The notes under the pieces were generated by a model, which was given only the letters and a program-made list of their open reading frames with translations, was not told where the DNA came from and did no database searches. A program made the position numbers and the translations under genes. Shown piece after piece: positions 1-8,592 of a stretch of 64,000 nucleotides of DNA; positions within the stretch are counted from its first letter, which is position 1, and the number at the start of each line of letters is the position of its first letter. Source of the DNA: Rothia uropygialis (GTDB taxonomy: Bacteria; Actinomycetota; Actinomycetes; Actinomycetales; Micrococcaceae); the NCBI RefSeq assembly GCF_004137765.1, contig NZ_NOIS01000004.1, positions 1 to 64,000 of the forward strand, read 5' to 3'.

Positions 1-110
1 TGAAACCAACAAGAATTCAAAAATAAAAACTTCGGTACAACATTCAAACAAAGCACACTATTGAGTTCTCAAACAACAATCCCGTACTAGGAACTCGCAT
101 CAAGTATGTG
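1..110 (-). other. rRNA operon leader with boxA-like antitermination sequence
   Basis: Read on the minus strand, positions 65-85 give TGTTTGAGAACTCAATAGTG, the boxA-type antitermination sequence found in rRNA leaders and spacers of actinobacteria. An AT-rich stretch follows toward position 1, as expected just before a 16S rRNA gene. The rRNA gene itself would lie outside the window to the left. Two rRNA-type promoters lie upstream, at 139-167 and 347-375. Confidence 0.75.
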
Positions 111-138
111 ATGTCCGCTCCCGCGGTTTGCCTGAACA

Positions 139-167
139 ACTTTACCGGCTGTTCTTCGGCGAGTCAA
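139..167 (-). promoter_or_regulatory. rRNA operon promoter, proximal
   Basis: On the minus strand there is TTGACT (162-167 on plus), a 17-base spacer, then TAAAGT (139-144). This is close to the sigma-70-type consensus and typical of actinobacterial rRNA promoters. It points into the boxA-containing leader at the left edge. Confidence 0.75.
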
Positions 168-346
168 CTTGACGTTTCCGCTTTGTTCACTCGATTTTCG
201 ACCCTTGAAGACCGAAGTCTCAGGAGCCACAATCTCTCAGTTTAGCTCATCTATCTCACTGAAGCAAGTCAGTGAGCTGGTGAGTTTTTCTGGAGATTGG
301 CCGCCACTGCCAGGTCGTGGACCCGGTCGCCGTGGCAACTCGCATT

Positions 347-375
347 ACTTTACATACGCTCACGGGCCCCCGCAA
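347..375 (-). promoter_or_regulatory. rRNA operon promoter, distal
   Basis: On the minus strand TTGCGG (370-375) and TAAAGT (347-352) are separated by 17 bases. The -10 box is identical to that of the proximal promoter about 208 bases downstream, giving a tandem promoter pair as is common for rRNA operons. It lies just downstream of the stop codon of rlmB, which is transcribed in the same direction. Confidence 0.55.
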
Positions 376-425
376 CTCGAGGTCCCGTGACGTGCATCAC
401 ACACTCCACGGTGAGTGGAACACCC

Positions 426-1418
426 CTATCGTTGCCCCCCGGCTTGCCCGCGGAGGCGGGATACCTCGTACAAAGCGATGCCCGCAGCCAACGATGCGTT
501 GAGGGACTCCATCGCAGAATCAATCGGGATAGAAACCACTTGATCGCACTTCTCAGCCGTCAACCGGGACAGGCCCTTACCTTCAGAACCCACGACTACG
601 CAAAGAGGTTCGGTGGCCAGCTCGAGTGCGGGCAGTTGAACATCACCGTCGCCATCGAGGCCTACGACAAACACCCCCTGTTCTTTGAGCTGATCGATCA
701 CACGGTTGAGGTTGGTTGCCTTGGCTACCGGAACTCGTGAGACCGCCCCCGCACTCGTCTTCCATGCTGACGCCGTCACGCCCGCAGCTCGACGCTCCGG
801 AACAATCACAGCTTGTCCCGAGAACGCCGAAACGCTCCTGATGATCGCCCCCAAATTACGCGGATCTGTGATTCCGTCCAGAGCAACGAACAGCGGAGGC
901 TTCTCCATCTTGCCCCCATGCCATTTCTCCAGGATCGAAGACGTGAGGTCGCCTGCATCCGGATATTTGTAGGGAGGGATCTGCAGAGCCACGCCTTGGT
1001 GAACGGCCCCTTCCGTCAGCCGCTCGATCTCGCTCCGCGTGATCTCCAAAGCGGGAATGTCCCGGCGGGTAACGGTTGCGAGAATTTCCCTGATGCGGTC
1101 GTCGGCTTCAATATTGGCCATCACAAAGATGTGTTTGGCCGGAATATCAGTGCGCAGCGCTTCAAGTACCGCGTTGCGCCCTGTCACGAGTTCTTCGCTC
1201 GTGCGCCTTCCGCCAAGACGTTGTTGCCTCGCCGGCCCAGCGGAACGCTGGTGACGGGCTGCAAGCTTCTTTGCTTTGTGAGCTTTGTGATAAGGACGGT
1301 CCTCCGCCTTGGGCGTCGGGCCTTTGCCCTCCAAGGATTTGCGCCCGTGACCACCCGTGCCTTTGAGAGGGCCCTTTTTCTTCTTCCGGATCGCTCCGGG
1401 CCGGTTGTTTTCAGCCAT
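426..1418 (-). CDS. rlmB: 23S rRNA (guanosine-2'-O-) methyltransferase RlmB / TrmH-family SpoU methylase
   Basis: This is a 330-residue SpoU/TrmH-family RNA 2'-O-ribose methyltransferase. The first ~75 residues are a Lys/Arg-rich extension common in actinobacterial members and probably bind RNA. Next comes the substrate-binding domain (around 'VTGRNAVLEALR') and then the SPOUT catalytic domain with the three family motifs: 'DGITDPRNLGAIIRS', 'VVVGSEGKGLS' and 'SIPIDSAMESLNASLAAGI'. The family methylates a guanosine in 23S rRNA using S-adenosylmethionine. I chose the ATG at 1418 because the longer reading frame upstream only covers the 3' end of cysS and looks non-coding. It follows cysS by 28 bases, an arrangement widely conserved in actinobacteria, so the two are probably cotranscribed. 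Confidence 0.93.
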   Translation of the reverse strand: MAENNRPGAIRKKKKGPLKGTGGHGRKSLEGKGPTPKAEDRPYHKAHKAKKLAARHQRSAGPARQQRLGGRRTSEELVTGRNAVLEALRTDIPAKHIFVMANIEADDRIREILATVTRRDIPALEITRSEIERLTEGAVHQGVALQIPPYKYPDAGDLTSSILEKWHGGKMEKPPLFVALDGITDPRNLGAIIRSVSAFSGQAVIVPERRAAGVTASAWKTSAGAVSRVPVAKATNLNRVIDQLKEQGVFVVGLDGDGDVQLPALELATEPLCVVVGSEGKGLSRLTAEKCDQVVSIPIDSAMESLNASLAAGIALYEVSRLRGQAGGQR

Positions 1419-1446
1419 GATGTGCCTTTCTGTGCTTGGCTCGGTC

Positions 1447-2865
1447 TCAGACCGACCAAGTCGTTCCGCTTTCGGAATCCTTGACGGCAATTCCGGCGGC
1501 GGCGAGTTCGTCTCTGATGTGATCTGCGCGAGCCCAGTCCTTTGCGGCGCGCGCCTCGGCCCTCTGGGCCACAAGTGTTCGGATGAGTGAGTCGAGGGCT
1601 TCGTGCTCCGCCCCCGAACCGCTCGGTGAAGCGAAGTCCATGAGAGGCGTCAAACCGAGCACATCGGTCATCGCACGCACGGCGTCGGCTTCACGGGCGA
1701 CGGCATCTTCCTTATGCTCTGCACGGGCCGCATTTCCGGACCGTACGTGTTCGTGCAAAATGGCCAGGGCCTGCGGGATATTGAGGTCATCGTCCATCGC
1801 ATCCGCAAATCCTTGCGGAACCTCGCCCTCGGGACGGCCGCCGCCTGCATGCGCGAGGAAGGCCTCCACGCGTTCCACCGCCACTTGAGCTTCGTCCAAA
1901 GAGGTAGGGCGATAATCCAGTATCGATCGATAGTGCGCTTGGCCCAAGTAGTACCTGACGACCAGAGGACGCGCCGTTTCCAGCATCTCCTCGGGGGACA
2001 CGGTGTTGCCGATGGACTTGGACATTTTGTCGCCCTCGTAAGTCACCAGGCCGTTGTGCAGCCAGAAGTTTGCGAAGCCGAAGCCGGCGGCGGAAGACTG
2101 CGCCAGTTCATTCTCGTGATGTGGGAACCGCAAGTCCAGCCCACCCCCGTGAATATCGAAGCGTTCCCCCAGATACTTACCGGCCATGGCAGAGCACTCC
2201 AGGTGCCACCCCGGCCGTCCCCTTCCCCAAGGAGATTCCCACGAGGCCGTGAGCGGCTCGCCGTCCTTGTGTCCCTTCCACAAAGCAAAGTCGCGAGGAT
2301 CGCGCTTGCCTCTGGGGTCGGCATCGGGGGCGGCTTGCATGTCGTCAATGTTCTGACGGGTCAATGAGCCGTAGGGCTTCCATGAGCGGACATCGAAGTA
2401 GACGTCTCCGGACTCATCCAAGGCGGGATAGGCATGTCCACGATCGATTAGCCGCTGAATGAGGCGGAACATCTCCGTAATGTGCCCTGTCGCGCGCGGC
2501 TCATAGGTCGGTTGGTCGATTGCGAGTGCTTGATACGCCGAAGCGAAGACCTTCTCGAAACGATAGGCCAGAGCCCACCACTGTTCTTCGGGATGCGAAC
2601 CCGAATAACCCTGCTCAAAGCTGGCCGCAGAATTGGCGAGGATCTTATCGTCAATATCCGTCACGTTACGAACCGTCGTGACTTTATATCCCCGATACCG
2701 CAGCCAACGGCTGAGCTGATCAAAGACCAAAGCCGATCTGATGTGCCCGATATGAGGCATACCCTGCACCGTGGCGCCACAATAGTAGAGACGCGCCTCC
2801 CCCGGGGAGACCGGCTCAAAATCTCGGACACTGGCCGTATCGGTACTGTAAAAACGCAAGCTCAC
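1447..2865 (-). CDS. cysS: cysteinyl-tRNA synthetase
   Basis: This 472-residue class I aminoacyl-tRNA synthetase charges tRNA-Cys in the cytoplasm. The HIGH signature is seen as '[16 protein letters not shown]' near residue 36 and the KMSKS loop as '[10 protein letters not shown]' near residue 275. Zinc-ligand candidates are the early Cys in 'YYCGATVQG', the Cys in 'WHLECSAMA' and the His/Glu of 'FPHHENE'. Length is normal for the family. It lies between carD and rlmB. In many actinobacteria the isoprenoid genes ispD and ispF sit between carD and cysS, but here there are only about 170 bases there, holding a terminator. Confidence 0.96.
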   Translation of the reverse strand: MSLRFYSTDTASVRDFEPVSPGEARLYYCGATVQGMPHIGHIRSALVFDQLSRWLRYRGYKVTTVRNVTDIDDKILANSAASFEQGYSGSHPEEQWWALAYRFEKVFASAYQALAIDQPTYEPRATGHITEMFRLIQRLIDRGHAYPALDESGDVYFDVRSWKPYGSLTRQNIDDMQAAPDADPRGKRDPRDFALWKGHKDGEPLTASWESPWGRGRPGWHLECSAMAGKYLGERFDIHGGGLDLRFPHHENELAQSSAAGFGFANFWLHNGLVTYEGDKMSKSIGNTVSPEEMLETARPLVVRYYLGQAHYRSILDYRPTSLDEAQVAVERVEAFLAHAGGGRPEGEVPQGFADAMDDDLNIPQALAILHEHVRSGNAARAEHKEDAVAREADAVRAMTDVLGLTPLMDFASPSGSGAEHEALDSLIRTLVAQRAEARAAKDWARADHIRDELAAAGIAVKDSESGTTWSV

Positions 2866-2964
2866 GGGGCAATTCTAACGACGATCATCAAGTACCGAGT
2901 CCAGGGCACGATCAAGGCGCGCCCTCAGCCGACCTGGAACTTCTGGGCGAGGACACGATCAACG

Positions 2965-2999
2965 ACAAAAACGCGCCCCTCCTGGATGGAGGAACGCGC
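2965..2999 (-). terminator. Rho-independent terminator after carD
   Basis: On the minus strand an 11-bp stem (2972-2982 with 2988-2998, including two G-U pairs) is followed by a T run at 2965-2971. It lies just after the carD stop codon and separates carD from cysS. Confidence 0.7.
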
Positions 3000-3034
3000 A
3001 TTCGTCGTGAACTCTTCGACGCCCGAAGCCCCGA

Positions 3035-3517
3035 CTAGTCCTCGAGGATCTTGTCGAGCTGGATCTCCGCTGCCTCTTCGTCGATGTCTCTCGCCAAGGC
3101 CACCTCGGAGGAGAGAATTTGCCGAGCTTTGGACAGCATGCGCTTCTCGCCTGCCGAAAGACCCTTCACTTGTTCGCGGCGCCACAGATCGCGAACGACC
3201 TCGGCAACCTTGAGGACATCGCCGGAAGCGAGCTTCTCGGAGTTGGCCTTGAAACGGCGGGACCAGTTACTGGCTTCCTCGACGTCCTCGGCCTGAAGTA
3301 CGTTGATGACCTCTTGGAGGCCCTTCTCATCAACGACGTCCCGGACGCCCACCATGTCGACGTTGTCCGCCGGAACCTCAATCGTCAGGTCGCCCTGCGC
3401 GACCTGCAATTTGAGATACATCTTCTCTTCGCCCTTGACCATGCGAGTCTTGATCTCTTCGATCGTCGCCGCGCCGTGGTGAGGGTATACGACGGTTTCG
3501 CCAACCTCAAAAAGCAT
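3035..3517 (-). CDS. carD: CarD family transcriptional regulator
   Basis: This is a 160-residue CarD/CdnL protein. CarD proteins bind the RNA polymerase beta subunit and stabilise the open complex, notably at rRNA promoters. The N-terminal Tudor-like RNAP-interaction domain is clear ('[20 protein letters not shown]'), followed by the helical DNA-binding domain with the conserved 'NWSRRFKAN' Trp that inserts at the upstream edge of the bubble. The length matches the mycobacterial protein. The start is an ATG preceded on the minus strand by AAAGGGG at good spacing. It is divergent from an LpqE-like lipoprotein gene, the same order as Rv3583c/Rv3584 in Mycobacterium tuberculosis. Confidence 0.95.
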   Translation of the reverse strand: MLFEVGETVVYPHHGAATIEEIKTRMVKGEEKMYLKLQVAQGDLTIEVPADNVDMVGVRDVVDEKGLQEVINVLQAEDVEEASNWSRRFKANSEKLASGDVLKVAEVVRDLWRREQVKGLSAGEKRMLSKARQILSSEVALARDIDEEAAEIQLDKILED

Positions 3518-3819
3518 ATGGATAAACCCCTTTCAGCCTACCCAGTTTACCACGGCCCATTTACACCAATGAGCCATGAGTTTCCTATAATGAAGCACTG
3601 GAAAATCTGAGGCTTTCGCCACCACCGCCAGTGGGGTGCATCCCTCTAAATCAAGGCACGGCCGCCCTATCGGCCAAGGGCATGGCCTCGGCGCGCCCGC
3701 CACGGGCGCCGTTGCCGACGAAGCGTCCACAAAAAGCGCTAAACTGACCAGGGAATGACTCTGCGGCGCTTTAATCGGGGCGTCGATCGATCCTCGCATC
3801 ACCACACAAGGAGTGAGAC

Positions 3820-4353
3820 GTGAAGTCTTTTGCTCGCCAGAACGTCAAGCGCGCCGGAGCAACGGTTGCCATTGCGGCGGCGGTTCTGTCCGCCACGGGC
3901 TGTGGCTACATTCACCAACAGCCCACCACGATTCATTACGCCGCGTCCGACGGCGTTCATGCGAACGTGGCTGATGCAGAATTCCGGAACCTGATGGTCA
4001 TAGCCAAGGACAAGGACTCCGCAGGCCGTCTGCTCGGCACCATCGTCAACTCCTCGGACCAGGACATGGACGTCCGGATCGACACGGGCAACGCGACCGC
4101 TTCCGTCAGCGTCCCCGCCAACGGCAAGGTTCAGTTGGAACAGAAGGAAACCATCCTCGACCCGGTCGGCAAGGCCCCGGGTGAACTCCTCGATGGCGCC
4201 AAGCTCTCGGTCGGATCGCAGAGCACCACCGCCAACGTCCCGGTTCTGGACGGCACGCTCGATGAGTACAAGGAATACATGCCGAACCTGGCCGAGACGC
4301 AGTCCTCGAGCAGCGCTTCGCCCAGCTCCAGCCGGTCCTCACAGGGCAGCTAA
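3820..4353 (+). CDS. LpqE-like lipoprotein
   Basis: This is a 177-residue putative lipoprotein. A positively charged start, a hydrophobic stretch and the lipobox 'LSATGC' (Cys ~28) predict export and lipid attachment. The mature part resembles small beta-rich actinobacterial lipoproteins of the LpqE type, with a Ser-rich C-terminal tail. The biochemical function is unknown to me. The assignment rests largely on position: it is divergent from carD, as lpqE is in M. tuberculosis. The start is GTG at 3820, preceded by AAGGAGTGAGAC. The gene ends before a very strong hairpin shared with the convergent regX3. Confidence 0.7.
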   Translation: MKSFARQNVKRAGATVAIAAAVLSATGCGYIHQQPTTIHYAASDGVHANVADAEFRNLMVIAKDKDSAGRLLGTIVNSSDQDMDVRIDTGNATASVSVPANGKVQLEQKETILDPVGKAPGELLDGAKLSVGSQSTTANVPVLDGTLDEYKEYMPNLAETQSSSSASPSSSRSSQGS

Positions 4354-4388
4354 GACTCGCGCATTCCGGGAGCGGACAGCCCCGCTCC

Positions 4389-4439
4389 GCATGCACAAGG
4401 GCTCCCCGTTGCGCTGCAACGGGGAGCCCTTGTGCATGC
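4389..4439. terminator. 24-bp perfect inverted repeat, bidirectional terminator
   Basis: Positions 4389-4412 and 4416-4439 are perfect reverse complements around a three-base loop. The hairpin lies between the convergent lpqE-like and regX3 genes. It lacks a clear T run on either strand, but its position and strength suggest a shared terminator or a barrier between convergent transcripts. Confidence 0.65.
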
Positions 4440-4480
4440 CAGGGGTCCTTCCATCATGCCGAAGAAAGACCTGGCCGATT

Positions 4481-5161
4481 TCAGGGTTCGAATTTGTACC
4501 CGAGGCCGCGTACGGTCACGAGGTATCGAGGATGGGAAGGATCGGGTTCAATCTTGGACCGGAGCCTTTTGATGTGAACATCCAGCGTCTTGGTATCGCC
4601 CACGTAGTCGCTACCCCACACACGGTCGATGAGCTGACCACGAGTCAGAACACGACCAGCGTTGCGCAACAGCATCTCGAGAAGTTCAAATTCTTTCAGG
4701 GGCATTGCGGTTTGTTGGCCGTTGACGCTGACCACGTGCCGCTCGATGTCCATGCGTACGGGTCCGCCCTCGACCGTCGAGGTCACCAACTCCTCCGTCT
4801 CCGTTTGCCGCCGCAACACGGCGCGCACCCGGGCAACGAGTTCACGAGACGAATATGGCTTCGTCACGTAATCGTCGGCACCCAGCTCGAGGCCGAGGAC
4901 CTTATCGATTTCCGTGTCCTTCGCGGTCAACATGATGATCGGGACGTTGGAACGTTGACGCAATTGCTTACACACTTCCGTCCCGGACTGCCCCGGCAAC
5001 ATCAGGTCCAGAAGAACCAGATCGGCTCCTGCTCGATCGAATTCGGCGACGGCGTCGAGACCGTTGTCGATCACGGTCACCTCGAACCCCTCGCGCCCCA
5101 GTAAAAAGGCCAGAGGCTCGCTGAGGGCTTCCTCATCCTCGATAACCAAGAGTCGAGTCAT
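4481..5161 (-). CDS. regX3: response regulator RegX3 (phosphate-sensing two-component system)
   Basis: This is a 226-residue OmpR/PhoB-type response regulator. The receiver domain has the acidic pair in 'IEDEEAL', the phospho-acceptor Asp52 in 'LVLLDLMLPG' and Lys in 'LTAKD'. The C-terminal winged helix ends in 'YLVTVRGLGYKFEP', typical of the PhoB class. It is assigned as RegX3 because it overlaps the senX3-like kinase by 4 bases (ATGA) and lies with phoU and gpmA, as in mycobacteria. RegX3/PhoP-type regulators respond to low phosphate, and a matching two-unit PHO box lies in front of phoU. Confidence 0.9.
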   Translation of the reverse strand: MTRLLVIEDEEALSEPLAFLLGREGFEVTVIDNGLDAVAEFDRAGADLVLLDLMLPGQSGTEVCKQLRQRSNVPIIMLTAKDTEIDKVLGLELGADDYVTKPYSSRELVARVRAVLRRQTETEELVTSTVEGGPVRMDIERHVVSVNGQQTAMPLKEFELLEMLLRNAGRVLTRGQLIDRVWGSDYVGDTKTLDVHIKRLRSKIEPDPSHPRYLVTVRGLGYKFEP

Positions 5162-6438
5162 GCTTGAGTATCCTCCTCGTCAACACCGGTATCACCGGAT
5201 CTGTTCTTCCCCGCGCTATCTGCAGGGGTCTGATCCACCGCAATGATGGAAACGGGTTCTTGATCGCGGATCGGTCCGAGATCCGACTCGCTTTCGCGCA
5301 GGTCCTTCTCGGTTGCCTCGTCCAGCTCCGGAAGGCTCACCGTAAATGTCGAGCCCTGTCCTGGCGTCGACCACACAGAGATTTCTCCGCCGTGCTGAGC
5401 CATCACGTGTTTCACGATCGACAGCCCCAAGCCGGTACCACCTGTTTGCCGCGAGCGAGCGGCGTCGACCCGGTAAAAGCGTTCGAATATGCGATCTTGT
5501 TCTTCTTCGGGAATGCCCGGCCCCTGATCCTTGACGGACACGGAAGCCGCGCCGTTCTTGGATCGAATGCCCACACCGATGCGGGTGTTCTCCGGCGAAT
5601 AGCGAATCGCGTTGTCGATGAGATTCCGCAAGGCGGTCATGAGCAACTCCGGGTCGCCGTGAATTGGCCGGGTAGCAGTGCCTCCCACCCGAATCGAGAT
5701 GTTCTTGTTCTCGGCGGTGAGCTTGTTTCGGTCCGCTGCTTCATGCACCAGCTGGTTGAGATCGATGATCTTTCCCTTTTGCACGATGTCCGTGCCTTGC
5801 AACCGCGAGAGTTCGATGATGTCATGAACCAGCGCGGTCAGACGCGCCGCTTCCTTGTGGAGTCTCCGTGTGAAATGCCGTACCGCTTCCGGGTCCCCGG
5901 ACGATCCTTCGATCGCTTCGGCCAGCAAACGGACGGCACCGACCGGGGTCTTGAGCTCATGCGAGACGTTGGCCACAAAGTCTGTTCGGATCGCCTGTGC
6001 ACGAGTGATCTCGGTGCGGTCATCCGCGAGCATCAAAATGTATTCGTCTGCCACGGGTGCTATGCGGACATTCAGCACGAGGACTCCGCGTCCCATCGGG
6101 CCACGAGAGATCTCTACGGTCTTCTCGATAATCACTCCGTCGCGCCGTACCTGACGGATCAATTCGAGCAATTCGGGTTGAGCCAGGCTGTGCCCGCGAA
6201 CCAGGCCGTAGGCATAAGACCCCTGGGACGCCCGTACGACACCGTCCACCGCGTCGACGAGCACGTACGCCTGTCCGACGACGGCCAGTACCTGAGCGGC
6301 ACCATCGCTGATAGTCGGTTCGTCGACCACCGCCCAGTCGGCACGCTGGCGATCGCTTCGGCGCAGGGCGAAGTGGCTGACCAAACCAAGCGCCAACCCG
6401 ATCAGGCCCCACATGAAGGCTAAAGCGACAGAACTCAC
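5158..6438 (-). CDS. senX3: sensor histidine kinase SenX3
   Basis: This is a 426-residue membrane histidine kinase. An N-terminal hydrophobic segment (residues ~4-25) is followed by a PAS-like region (~45-140), the HisKA dimerisation domain with His160 in 'FVANVSHELKTPVGAV', and an ATPase domain with N box 'LRNLIDNAIRYS', G1 'VKDQGPGIP' and G2 'GGTGLGLSIVK'. The tail after ~385 is acidic and variable. The short N-terminal sensor without a large extracellular loop fits SenX3/PhoR-type kinases, which are thought to sense phosphate through the Pst/PhoU complex. It is translationally coupled to regX3. Confidence 0.9.
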   Translation of the reverse strand: MSSVALAFMWGLIGLALGLVSHFALRRSDRQRADWAVVDEPTISDGAAQVLAVVGQAYVLVDAVDGVVRASQGSYAYGLVRGHSLAQPELLELIRQVRRDGVIIEKTVEISRGPMGRGVLVLNVRIAPVADEYILMLADDRTEITRAQAIRTDFVANVSHELKTPVGAVRLLAEAIEGSSGDPEAVRHFTRRLHKEAARLTALVHDIIELSRLQGTDIVQKGKIIDLNQLVHEAADRNKLTAENKNISIRVGGTATRPIHGDPELLMTALRNLIDNAIRYSPENTRIGVGIRSKNGAASVSVKDQGPGIPEEEQDRIFERFYRVDAARSRQTGGTGLGLSIVKHVMAQHGGEISVWSTPGQGSTFTVSLPELDEATEKDLRESESDLGPIRDQEPVSIIAVDQTPADSAGKNRSGDTGVDEEDTQA

Positions 6439-6498
6439 CCGTACAGCTTAGGCATAAGTATCAACGGAATTGACCCAAATAGTGCCCTGCGCCCCTGG

Positions 6499-6520
6499 GT
6501 TCAACTAAGGTTCACCCAAG
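6499..6520 (+). promoter_or_regulatory. PHO box (RegX3/PhoP binding site) upstream of phoU
   Basis: Two adjacent 11-base direct repeats, GTTCAACTAAG (6499-6509) and GTTCACCCAAG (6510-6520), match the actinobacterial PHO-box pattern in which a response regulator dimer binds two 11-base units. The site lies about 75 bases before phoU and about 60 bases before the divergent senX3-regX3 start, so it could control both. Confidence 0.7.
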
Positions 6521-6593
6521 ACGGGGATCGCGTTTACGCGCGATTGAGACTCTAAGGTAGTAGATCCGTGCCGTCAGGAAAGGACCGTTAATC

Positions 6594-7259
6594 GTGCGCA
6601 AAGTTTTTCAGGCCGAGCTCCAACAAGTGGGCGACGACCTCGTCGAAATCGCGACCCTCGTGGAGGCTGCGTTCGACCGCGCATCTGACTCGTTGTTGAA
6701 CGCAGACATTCAGGAAGCCGAAGAGGTCATCTCGAATGACGCGCGCATCGACTTCCTGCAGAACCAGCTCGACGAGCGTTCCATCGATCTCCTCGCGCTC
6801 CAAGGCCCCGTCGCCTCGGACCTTCGCATGATCGTGGGAGCCCTTCGCATGAGCGCCTCGCTCGAACGCGCCGGGGACCTCGCCCGCCACGTCGCACAGG
6901 TCACGCGGCTCCGGTATCCCGAAGCCGCCGTCCCGGAAGACCTCGTCCCGACCTTCCAGGAAATCATCGACAACGACAAGACGATCATCAAGAACGTCAT
7001 CCAATTGCTCGAAACCCGCGAGTTGGGCTACGCCGACGAGATCTACACGGCCAAAGGCCGCATCAACGTGCTGCACGAATCGGTTTTCTCCCATATTGCC
7101 GGCGCCGAATGGGGGTCCAATGCACAGACCACGATCGATATGACCTTGGTTTCCCGTTACATGGAGCGCTTCGGCGACCACGGCGTCTCGGTGGCTCGCA
7201 AAGTCACATACTTGGTCACCGGCGAGTGGGACTCAGCGCCGACGGCCAGCCAGTCGTAA
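6594..7259 (+). CDS. phoU: phosphate uptake/signalling regulator PhoU
   Basis: This is a 221-residue, all-helical PhoU protein made of two three-helix PhoU repeats (roughly residues 8-95 and 115-205). Metal-binding acidic motifs are seen, including 'RMSASLERAGDLARHVAQ' and 'SRYMERFGDHGVSVA'. PhoU links the Pst phosphate transporter to the sensor kinase and dampens the response when phosphate is plentiful. The start is GTG at 6594 with AGGAAAGGA upstream. It is divergent from senX3 and follows a PHO box, so it is likely RegX3-controlled. Confidence 0.94.
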   Translation: MRKVFQAELQQVGDDLVEIATLVEAAFDRASDSLLNADIQEAEEVISNDARIDFLQNQLDERSIDLLALQGPVASDLRMIVGALRMSASLERAGDLARHVAQVTRLRYPEAAVPEDLVPTFQEIIDNDKTIIKNVIQLLETRELGYADEIYTAKGRINVLHESVFSHIAGAEWGSNAQTTIDMTLVSRYMERFGDHGVSVARKVTYLVTGEWDSAPTASQS

Positions 7260-7346
7260 AGGCTTAATCAAAACGACAGTTCCCGGCCGCACGGGGGACG
7301 TCGCCGGCGCGCGGTTGCGACGGATCCGATCAGTGCCCTTGCGCAC

Positions 7347-7388
7347 AATGAAGCCGCCCCGCAAGATACCTCGCGGGGCGGCTTCATT
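7347..7388. terminator. bidirectional terminator between phoU and gpmA
   Basis: A 16-bp perfect stem (7347-7362 with 7373-7388) around a 10-base loop lies between the convergent stop codons of phoU and gpmA. Confidence 0.75.
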
Positions 7389-7406
7389 ACCGGGTAAGAC
7401 CAGGGC

Positions 7407-8153
7407 TTATTTCTTGCCTTGGTTGGCTACGGCCTGGATCGCGTCGGCAGCGGCGTCGGGATCTAGGTACTCACCGGCCTTGATCGGTTTGAAGTTCTTG
7501 TCGAGCTCGTAATAGAGCGGGATCCCGGTCGGAATGTTCAGCCCGGAGATCTCATCGTCGGCGATGTTGTCCAAGTGCTTGACCAATGCGCGGAGCGAAT
7601 TGCCGTGCGCGGCCACCAGGACGGTTTTGCCTGCGGCCAGATCGGGTTTGATGCCCTCGTCCCAGTACGGAAGCATGCGCTCGAGAACGTCCTTGAGGCA
7701 CTCTGTCCGGGGGGCGTCCTCGACATCCGCGTACCGCGGGTCGTGGGCTTGGGAGAACTCTGAGTCATCGTCCAAGGGAGGCGGCGGCACGTCGTACGAG
7801 CGGCGCCACTGCATGAACTGGTCCTCGCCGTATTTCTCCCGGACCTCTGCCTTGTCCTTGCCCTGGAGGTCGCCATAGTGACGCTCGTTGAGACGCCAAC
7901 TGCGTTTGACGGGGATCCAAAGGCGATCAGCCTCGTCCAGCGCGATGTTCGCGGTGTTCATGGCACGGCGCAAGAGGGAGGTGTGAACGATCTCCGGAAG
8001 GATTCCCCTTTCCTTGAGCAAGGCGCCGCCTCGCGCGGCTTCTTCCTTGCCCTGGTCGGAGAGGGGCACGTCAACCCATCCGGTGAACAGGTTCTCTTTG
8101 TTCCATTCGCTCTGCCCGTGACGGAGCAGAACAAGTTTGTAAGTTTCAGCCAT
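7407..8153 (-). CDS. gpmA: 2,3-bisphosphoglycerate-dependent phosphoglycerate mutase
   Basis: This 248-residue glycolytic enzyme interconverts 3- and 2-phosphoglycerate. The catalytic phospho-histidine sits in '[10 protein letters not shown]' near residue 11. The second His is in '[16 protein letters not shown]', and family motifs 'RRAMNTA' and 'LNERHYG' are present. Length is normal for the dPGM family. The ATG at 8153 is chosen because the longer frame upstream crosses the terminator hairpin at 8210-8237. In M. tuberculosis gpm1 is also adjacent to senX3-regX3. Confidence 0.95.
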   Translation of the reverse strand: MAETYKLVLLRHGQSEWNKENLFTGWVDVPLSDQGKEEAARGGALLKERGILPEIVHTSLLRRAMNTANIALDEADRLWIPVKRSWRLNERHYGDLQGKDKAEVREKYGEDQFMQWRRSYDVPPPPLDDDSEFSQAHDPRYADVEDAPRTECLKDVLERMLPYWDEGIKPDLAAGKTVLVAAHGNSLRALVKHLDNIADDEISGLNIPTGIPLYYELDKNFKPIKAGEYLDPDAAADAIQAVANQGKK

Positions 8154-8209
8154 AGCCCCATTGTTCCACTTTCTGAGGAGCATGCGGGAAGCCTCCCACA
8201 GAAAAACAC

Positions 8210-8237
8210 ACATGCCCCGGGCGAACCCGGGGCATGT
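8210..8237 (-). terminator. terminator after the DUF2516 gene
   Basis: A 12-bp perfect stem (8210-8221 with 8226-8237) with a four-base loop is followed on the minus strand by TGTTTTTC. It ends transcription of the DUF2516 gene before gpmA. Confidence 0.75.
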
Positions 8238-8271
8238 GGACGACCGCGTATGCGGCAGAGAAGATTGGGAG

Positions 8272-8583
8272 CTATTTCCTCGTGCGAACGGCCGGTCTGA
8301 CGTCGGCGAGGAACACGCCCACGGCAGAGGCCGCAATCAACTGGATGAACAGGCTCGAAGAGCCTCCTCGCCACGCCCCGAGCATCGAAATCACGGCGCC
8401 CAGAAGGCACGCTGCCGTGACCAGGACCCAGAACTTCTTGGTGCGTTTGAACGCGGACTGATAAGCGTAGTCGCTGGCCCCCACCGCGGAAATAAAGGCC
8501 CACAGGGCGAGCAGGAAAAGAATCAGGCCGAGCGCGAGGTCGATGATGCGCTCGAGGTTCAGCACTACGGTCAAGATCGTCAT
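8272..8583 (-). CDS. DUF2516 family membrane protein
   Basis: This is a 103-residue protein with three hydrophobic segments (about residues 12-34, 52-70 and 76-94). The pattern '[27 protein letters not shown]' split by a charged loop is characteristic of the actinobacterial DUF2516 family, which has no known function. The start is ATG at 8583, nine bases after the upstream PLP-enzyme stop codon, so it is probably cotranscribed with that gene, and a hairpin terminator follows. Confidence 0.8.
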   Translation of the reverse strand: MTILTVVLNLERIIDLALGLILFLLALWAFISAVGASDYAYQSAFKRTKKFWVLVTAACLLGAVISMLGAWRGGSSSLFIQLIAASAVGVFLADVRPAVRTRK

Positions 8584-8592
8584 GTGCCTACC

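Noticed and set aside
2925-3185. Minus-strand frame between carD and cysS as a lost ispF-like gene
   Set aside because: It overlaps carD in another frame, crosses the terminator and has no IspF motif.
5164-6423. 419-codon plus-strand frame opposite senX3
   Set aside because: Antisense shadow of the histidine kinase gene; no motif.
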